Below, in pieces: positions 12,865 to 17,066 of a stretch of 17,066 bases of DNA. The first letter of the stretch is position 1; each line of letters begins with the position of its first letter. Made by a program: the position numbers and the translations under genes. Origin of the DNA: DAOUAJ01 sp034433615 (GTDB lineage: Bacteria > Chloroflexota > Anaerolineae > DUEN01); the NCBI GenBank assembly GCA_034433615.1, contig DAOUAJ010000091.1, positions 1 to 17,066 on the forward strand. Direction: 5' to 3'. The notes below the pieces were generated by a model that had not been told where the DNA came from, did no database searches, and worked only from the letters and a program-made list of their open reading frames with translations.

Positions 12865-15797
12865 GGCTCCAGCTCAACCCAATCCACCGCGGCGGCTAAT
12901 GAACGCCGGTCCGGGTTACGGCCGATGCGCAGGTACGCGCCGCCGGTCTGGACGACCTCGGCGGCGCTACCGGGGGGCGCGCCCTTCACGCCGATGAGCG
13001 CGTGGGAAGCATTGGGCACAGCGCGCGGGTCCTGCCCGGCCCCCACGGTCTGCAAAGCGGCCCATGCCTGGTCGGTCAGGTAGGCAGTGGCCGGGCCACG
13101 CGTGGCCGCGATCACGATCACCTCAGCCGGCGCGTTGTTGATGAACTGGGCCAGCCGCTCCGCCTCGTAGACGTTGGCGGCCGTATCGAAGCCACGCTTC
13201 TCCAGCAAGCGGCCGCTGCGGGGGTCCACCAGCGCCACATTGTACCCACGCCGCCCGGCTGAGGCGTCTACACGCCCCCCTGCATCGTCTTCCAGCGTGA
13301 CATAGGCAAAGTCGGCGGTCGCGTTGATCTCAATATCCACCGGCGCGTCCACGCCGGTCTGGCCGATGTGGACGTCGGCTGGGAGCACGTCTCGTGGCCG
13401 GGCCGTCTGGCCAAACGCCAGGGTGACCCGGTTGAGCCCGCTGCGCACGACCCCAGGCGGCACGCTAAACTGGAGGATGGCCCAATCCTCAGCCAGCGTG
13501 ATCGGGCCGCCCAGCGATCGGCCATTGAGGAAGGCCTGCATCGTCTGCGGCGGTGCGCCGGGGTAAGCAAAGGGGCGGACGCGCAGCAAAAGCCAATAGG
13601 CAGGCGCAGGCTGCCCAACGCGCACGGGCAAGAACAGGCGCGCCTGGCGAGCGCCGGCCCAGTTGGCCGTGGCTCCGAAAATCTGCTCGTCGTCGTGCCA
13701 TCCCTCGCCCCGGTAGGGGGCCGAGCCCGCCACACCCAGATCTAACTCGAAGTCAGCTCGCCCGGCTGGCTGGCGGACGCGATAAGCCTGTACGCCGTCT
13801 TGATCGTAAAAAGGCTGTGGCTCAACCGGCAGCAGGCTTCGCGCGTAATCGCGGGTGGTGGCATAGGTGTTGGCATACGGGAAGCGGCCAGGGATAGGCG
13901 GCAGGACGATCAGGTAGCGCACGTCGTACAGGTACATCAGATCGGCTGCCTGAGCGCGGGCGGCAGCATCTATCTCCGGCGGAACCGGCCGGCCGAACTC
14001 GGTCTCGGTGATCGCCTGGAACAGTGGCAGGCGGCGAAAGTAGTCCATCTTGAAGTCGGGAGCGCGGCTGATGTTGCCGCCCAGCATTGGCTTGCCGTGT
14101 ACCGTCTGGTAGAACTGCACCTGCGTCCGCTCCGAGCCGAAGACGCCGAAGGAGTTGCGCCACCCCAGCGGCAATTGGAGGATGGCGAACTCTCCCGGCT
14201 CGGCCGCGATCTGTCGGTAGAGGGCGGGCACGCGGGCATCGGTCAGCGGCAGCGGCACGGCCGCGTGCTCGAACAGGATCGCCGCGGCCAGCATCGTGGC
14301 CAGGATGTTGCCAGTGCAGACCCGAAGGGTTTCAGAAAACCCTTCGGGTCTGGGGCGGGGGCTCATCATCCAGGCGACGGCGTAGCCTGCCAGCACGGCC
14401 AGCCCCAGCATCAGGACGACGCTGTTGCGGTTGGGAGCGCGGTTGGCCTGGGCGAAGGGGATGTAGTGCAGCAATGCGAAGGGCATGGGGAAGGTGACGC
14501 CACGATCGCCCAGGAGACGGTCCAGGCTGAACTCGTAGCGGCCGTTGATCTGGAGCAGCGGTCCCAGGCAGAAGAGGCCGAAGAGCAACGCCGTCCAGCG
14601 CCAGACGCGGCCCCGTGGCCCGCTCACCAGGGCACCGATTAACGCTAACGCCAGCGTGATCCAACCCACGAAAACGGTGTTCACATCTGAAAAGCGCGCC
14701 GTCCCTTCTTCCACGGCCCGCAATGCCCGTGTCCAGTTACTTCCCCAGACGGGATGCAACGCGGTCGGGGTGACGAACCCCAACAGATCGGTGCTCAACT
14801 TCAACCCCTCCCCCCATCTTTCTAGCGCATAATCGCCACTGACGAACTCTCGCACGATGGGGACGAGGGCGGGCGACCAGAGGAGGGCAGCGACCGTCGC
14901 CACCAGGACCAGACGGCGCAGAACAGACGACAGACGACAGACGACAGACGAAGGACGAAAGCTAATGGCTAATGGCTGATGGCTAATGGCTAACCGCTGA
15001 CCGCTGACGGCTGGAGCAAAAAGAAAGGCGATTCCCAGGATGAGTGTGAAAATAGCCAGGAAGACAGCAAAGATCATCTCCGCCAGGGCGGCCAGGGCAA
15101 AGAAGAGGCCGGCCAGGGCCGCGTCCCGCCAGCCGGAGCGGTGCAGGCGCCCATCGGGGTGCAGGGTGCGCACCAGATAGAGCGCGTAGAACGGGATACA
15201 GCCGGTGGTCACCATGTCGTAATGGCCCAGGGCGGCGTAGACGGCTCGATTGGAGCCGAAGGCATAGACCAGCCCGGCCAGCAGGGGGGCCAGATGGCCA
15301 GCCCAACCGGCCGGCAGACGACGCCCCTCCACCCTATCGGGTACAAGGGCCAGGAGCTGGCGCACCAGCAAATAGGTGCCGTAGCCGCTGAGCACGGTGG
15401 CCAGGATCAGGGTGGCGTTCGAGGCCGGCACCAGCCCCCATGCCAGTTGCAGCGGCAGGGCCACCAGCGCATTGAAAAAGTTGTACGTATGAAGGATCAG
15501 ATCAATGCCCAGTGGATACCAGATGAGCTCGCTGTGCAGCGGAGACGTGCCCAGATCGAGCAGGGCGTGCTTGAAGTACCAGATATTCCAGAGAAACGTG
15601 GACTCGTCGAAGGCCCAGGTCGCGCTGCCTGGCGTGTGAGTCGTGAAGCGCAGAGGCAGCGGGTAGCTCAGCGCCAGAGCCAACACGACAAACACAGCCA
15701 AGATGACGACCTGTTGTCGCCAAGGCCGAAAAGGTAGGGGCGATCCCTCCGTGGTCGCCCTGCACTCCCGACCAACAGAATGCGCGCCACACATCAT
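12861..15797 (-). CDS. Large polytopic membrane protein with C-terminal ILEI/FAM3-like domain
   Basis: 978 residues. An N-terminal membrane region (about 30-500, ten or more helices) begins with VILAVFVVLALALSYPLPL and a loop with FDESTFLWNIWYF, resembling GT-C/YfhO-like glycosyltransferase-type proteins. A soluble part follows (about 510-815) with a beta-sandwich. The last segment (about 828-940) matches the ILEI/FAM3 domain: GYNVALVDPRSG, RGFDTAANV, LAQFINNAP, VIVIAATRG, LTDQAWAALQTVG and SHALIGVKG in the expected order. That domain occurs in animal FAM3 proteins and in the carbohydrate-binding stem of POMGNT1, so sugar binding outside the membrane is a reasonable inference. ATG at 15797 overlaps the upstream stop (ATGA), and the stop overlaps the next ATG. 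Repeats at 14317-14352 (residues 482-494) and 14923-15013 (residues 262-292) are translated in loops. Catalytic activity cannot be shown. Confidence 0.75.
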   Translation of the reverse strand: MMCGAHSVGRECRATTEGSPLPFRPWRQQVVILAVFVVLALALSYPLPLRFTTHTPGSATWAFDESTFLWNIWYFKHALLDLGTSPLHSELIWYPLGIDLILHTYNFFNALVALPLQLAWGLVPASNATLILATVLSGYGTYLLVRQLLALVPDRVEGRRLPAGWAGHLAPLLAGLVYAFGSNRAVYAALGHYDMVTTGCIPFYALYLVRTLHPDGRLHRSGWRDAALAGLFFALAALAEMIFAVFLAIFTLILGIAFLFAPAVSGQRLAISHQPLAISFRPSSVVCRLSSVLRRLVLVATVAALLWSPALVPIVREFVSGDYALERWGEGLKLSTDLLGFVTPTALHPVWGSNWTRALRAVEEGTARFSDVNTVFVGWITLALALIGALVSGPRGRVWRWTALLFGLFCLGPLLQINGRYEFSLDRLLGDRGVTFPMPFALLHYIPFAQANRAPNRNSVVLMLGLAVLAGYAVAWMMSPRPRPEGFSETLRVCTGNILATMLAAAILFEHAAVPLPLTDARVPALYRQIAAEPGEFAILQLPLGWRNSFGVFGSERTQVQFYQTVHGKPMLGGNISRAPDFKMDYFRRLPLFQAITETEFGRPVPPEIDAAARAQAADLMYLYDVRYLIVLPPIPGRFPYANTYATTRDYARSLLPVEPQPFYDQDGVQAYRVRQPAGRADFELDLGVAGSAPYRGEGWHDDEQIFGATANWAGARQARLFLPVRVGQPAPAYWLLLRVRPFAYPGAPPQTMQAFLNGRSLGGPITLAEDWAILQFSVPPGVVRSGLNRVTLAFGQTARPRDVLPADVHIGQTGVDAPVDIEINATADFAYVTLEDDAGGRVDASAGRRGYNVALVDPRSGRLLEKRGFDTAANVYEAERLAQFINNAPAEVIVIAATRGPATAYLTDQAWAALQTVGAGQDPRAVPNASHALIGVKGAPPGSAAEVVQTGGAYLRIGRNPDRRSLAAAVDWVELEP
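14317..14352. repeat. Second perfect 36-bp palindrome (16-bp arms, 4-bp loop) in coding sequence
   Basis: CAGACCCGAAGGGTTT (14317-14332) and its exact reverse complement (14337-14352) flank the loop CAGA. It is translated in frame as RPEGFSETLRVC between two hydrophobic helices. Size and geometry are identical to the palindrome at 11559-11594, although the sequence is unrelated. Confidence 0.85.
14923..15013. repeat. Two 7-bp tandem arrays inside the 978-residue membrane protein gene
   Basis: Array 1 (about 14923-14959) repeats CAGACGA; array 2 (about 14961-15013) repeats CTAATGG and drifts to CCGCTGA. Both keep the frame and encode AVSGQRLAISHQPLAIS and RPSSVVCRLSSV between two transmembrane helices. 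Confidence 0.85.
15734..15760. repeat. Dispersed GTAGGGGCGATCCCT-type element, copy 2
   Basis: GTAGGGGCGATCCCTCC with a nearby TCGCCC that pairs with GGGCGA, giving a small palindrome. It encodes RATTEGSPLP near residues 13-22 of the 978-residue protein, ahead of its first helix. Copy 1 is at 9414-9430. Confidence 0.6.
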
Positions 15798-17066
15798 GGC
15801 CTCAGATCCACCGGCAGCTCAATCCGGTCCGTCAGCGGCTGGCCAGCGGTATCTAACACCGAGAGCCGCTCGCCGGTGCGCCAATCATACCAGCCCAGCG
15901 CGATGGTGTAACGCCCGGCGGGGGCGCCCGGAGGCAACGCGATCTCCACCTGATCGCGCACAGGCACGCCCAACGGCCAGAAGTCAGTTGGGAAGAGCCC
16001 GGAGACCGGGATAGTGTCGGCCTGCGCAACTATCTCGTTGCTCGCGTTAAGCAGGTGCACGAAGAGGGTATACGAGGTCTGGGTGGGCTGAGTGAGCCGC
16101 CAGACCAGGTCAATGATCACCCGCGCCCGATCCCCCACGGCAGGGCGGGTCTGGATGTCGAGCATCTGCAAGCCGCCACCAAACTCAGCGGGGATCACGC
16201 CGGGAGGGGTGAAATCGGGGGCAGGGCCGCCGGGAGCCAGCCGCGTGACCGGGCTCCCTGACACGTCCATCGAGACGCGCACCGCGTAACGGCCGGGCGG
16301 CGCGTCCTGGCTGATCGCCACCTGGTGCCACGTGGCTACGACATCGCCTGCGTGCCACTCGCCATACCGGTAGGGGAAGGGCTCTGTCCAGGCGCCGCGC
16401 TCGATGCCTGCCGCGTCTTCCACCGTCACGCGCAGGGTGGGCGCCTCGACCGCCGGCACATCACTTGGATTGCTCATCGCCCAATACAACGTTGCTTCAA
16501 TCATGCCACCGGGCCGCGCCTCGCCCACAATCCCATACCCCACCAAGCGAGGCAACCCCTGACCGGGCAACCCTTGTGTACGCGGAGGCGGCCCCCCCTT
16601 GTCCACCCGATAGACTTCCAGCCCCGGCCCGCGTGGCCCGTTCACCATAGTCAGGGGCGTCATCACTGGCAGGAGACGCTGCAAACGCTGCCGGTCTGGC
16701 ATGGCCGAGTTCCCCAGCAGGTAGATGGCGCCCTCAGGAGGCGGCATCAACAGCGCCTGGCGCCCATCGAACCAACGGAGGCTCGGGTTACGCCGATTGA
16801 AAAACTCCGTAAGGGGTACCTGCTCGTATAGCAGCATAAACGACGGATGACGGTAGATGTCGGCCGAGATGTAGGCCAACTGATCCGGCTGATGGTCCTG
16901 TAGCCAGTGGGCGGCGGCTACCACATCCCCCTCGAAGGCATCAAACGCGCCCGCAGAACGGCCCCATGTCTCGAAATAGTCCCACCAATTCACTGTAGCG
17001 TGGAGGATGAGGGGCCCGGCCAGCGCCAGCGCGACCGCTCGCTGCCGGTCGCGCTGGCTCGCGCGG
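15794..17066 (-). CDS. C-terminal part of a membrane glycosyltransferase-like protein (5' end off window)
   Basis: 423 codons are visible and the frame is open to the right edge, so the GTG at 16993 is not the likely start. The visible part begins with the last transmembrane helix (AVALALAGPLILHATVNWWD). A soluble segment follows (HWLQDHQPDQLAYISADIYR, then YLLGNSAMP) of the kind found after the helices of GT39/PMT-like proteins in Chloroflexota. Two beta-sandwich modules come next: LVGYGIVGEARPGG onward, then LQMLDIQTRPAVGDRARVII onward with TLFVHLLNASNEIVAQAD. The second is related to the C-terminus of the gene at 10690-12864 (FVHLLD and W-P-G-x-x-x-R patterns). The assignment as a sugar transferase is by architecture only; no catalytic loop is visible here. 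Its TGA overlaps the ATG of the next gene, so the three are cotranscribed and coupled. Confidence 0.7.
   Translation of the reverse strand, partial: RASQRDRQRAVALALAGPLILHATVNWWDYFETWGRSAGAFDAFEGDVVAAAHWLQDHQPDQLAYISADIYRHPSFMLLYEQVPLTEFFNRRNPSLRWFDGRQALLMPPPEGAIYLLGNSAMPDRQRLQRLLPVMTPLTMVNGPRGPGLEVYRVDKGGPPPRTQGLPGQGLPRLVGYGIVGEARPGGMIEATLYWAMSNPSDVPAVEAPTLRVTVEDAAGIERGAWTEPFPYRYGEWHAGDVVATWHQVAISQDAPPGRYAVRVSMDVSGSPVTRLAPGGPAPDFTPPGVIPAEFGGGLQMLDIQTRPAVGDRARVIIDLVWRLTQPTQTSYTLFVHLLNASNEIVAQADTIPVSGLFPTDFWPLGVPVRDQVEIALPPGAPAGRYTIALGWYDWRTGERLSVLDTAGQPLTDRIELPVDLRP

Noticed and set aside
13800..14642. 280-codon plus-strand frame
   Set aside because: Antisense to the 978-residue membrane protein; its composition (rich in Gly, Gln, His, Ala) is typical of a shadow frame.
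16993..16993. GTG as the start of the rightmost gene (399 aa)
   Set aside because: The frame stays open upstream to the window edge and encodes a transmembrane helix there, so the gene is partial and starts outside.

Overview
The window looks like a piece of a GC-rich bacterial chromosome, most likely Chloroflexota (Anaerolineae-like). This rests on the style of the membrane glycosyltransferase-like genes, the Hdr/Etf electron-transfer cluster and the many short dispersed palindromes and heptamer repeats. The assignment is inference; no rRNA or marker gene is present.

Left part (1-8599, all minus strand): a five-gene redox cluster. In transcription order it encodes a soluble HdrD-like iron-sulfur protein (7394-8599), EtfB (6580-7344), EtfA (5505-6479), a membrane iron-sulfur oxidoreductase of the ETF:menaquinone oxidoreductase type (3481-5484) and HdrA (1-3436, running off the left edge). 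The most striking feature is a 523-residue intein with a LAGLIDADG homing endonuclease inside HdrA (1286-2854). It sits exactly before a conserved cysteine of the Asp-Cys-x-x-Cys-Ile-Leu-Thr-Pro motif next to the FAD fold. HdrA can therefore become a complete redox enzyme only after protein splicing. The simplest reading of the cluster is that ETF collects electrons from flavoprotein dehydrogenases, the membrane protein exchanges them with quinone, and HdrA plus the HdrD-like subunit link them to ferredoxin or a disulfide/thiol-type acceptor.

Middle (8600-10689): a 359-bp divergent intergenic region, then three plus-strand genes: a hydrogenase maturation protease, an unrecognised 202-residue protein and a small two-helix membrane protein followed by a rho-independent terminator. 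The protease suggests that a NiFe hydrogenase is encoded elsewhere, possibly as a partner of HdrA.

Right part (10690-17066, minus strand): three large envelope or glycosylation genes, each joined to the next by an ATGA stop/start overlap. They are the C-terminal part of a membrane glycosyltransferase-like protein (off the right edge), a 978-residue polytopic protein ending in an ILEI/FAM3-type domain, and a 724-residue DUF2723-like protein. The second and third genes are interrupted in frame by several unrelated repeats, including two perfect 36-bp palindromes (16-bp arms, 4-bp loop) and 7-bp tandem arrays that are translated into loops or into the N-terminus.
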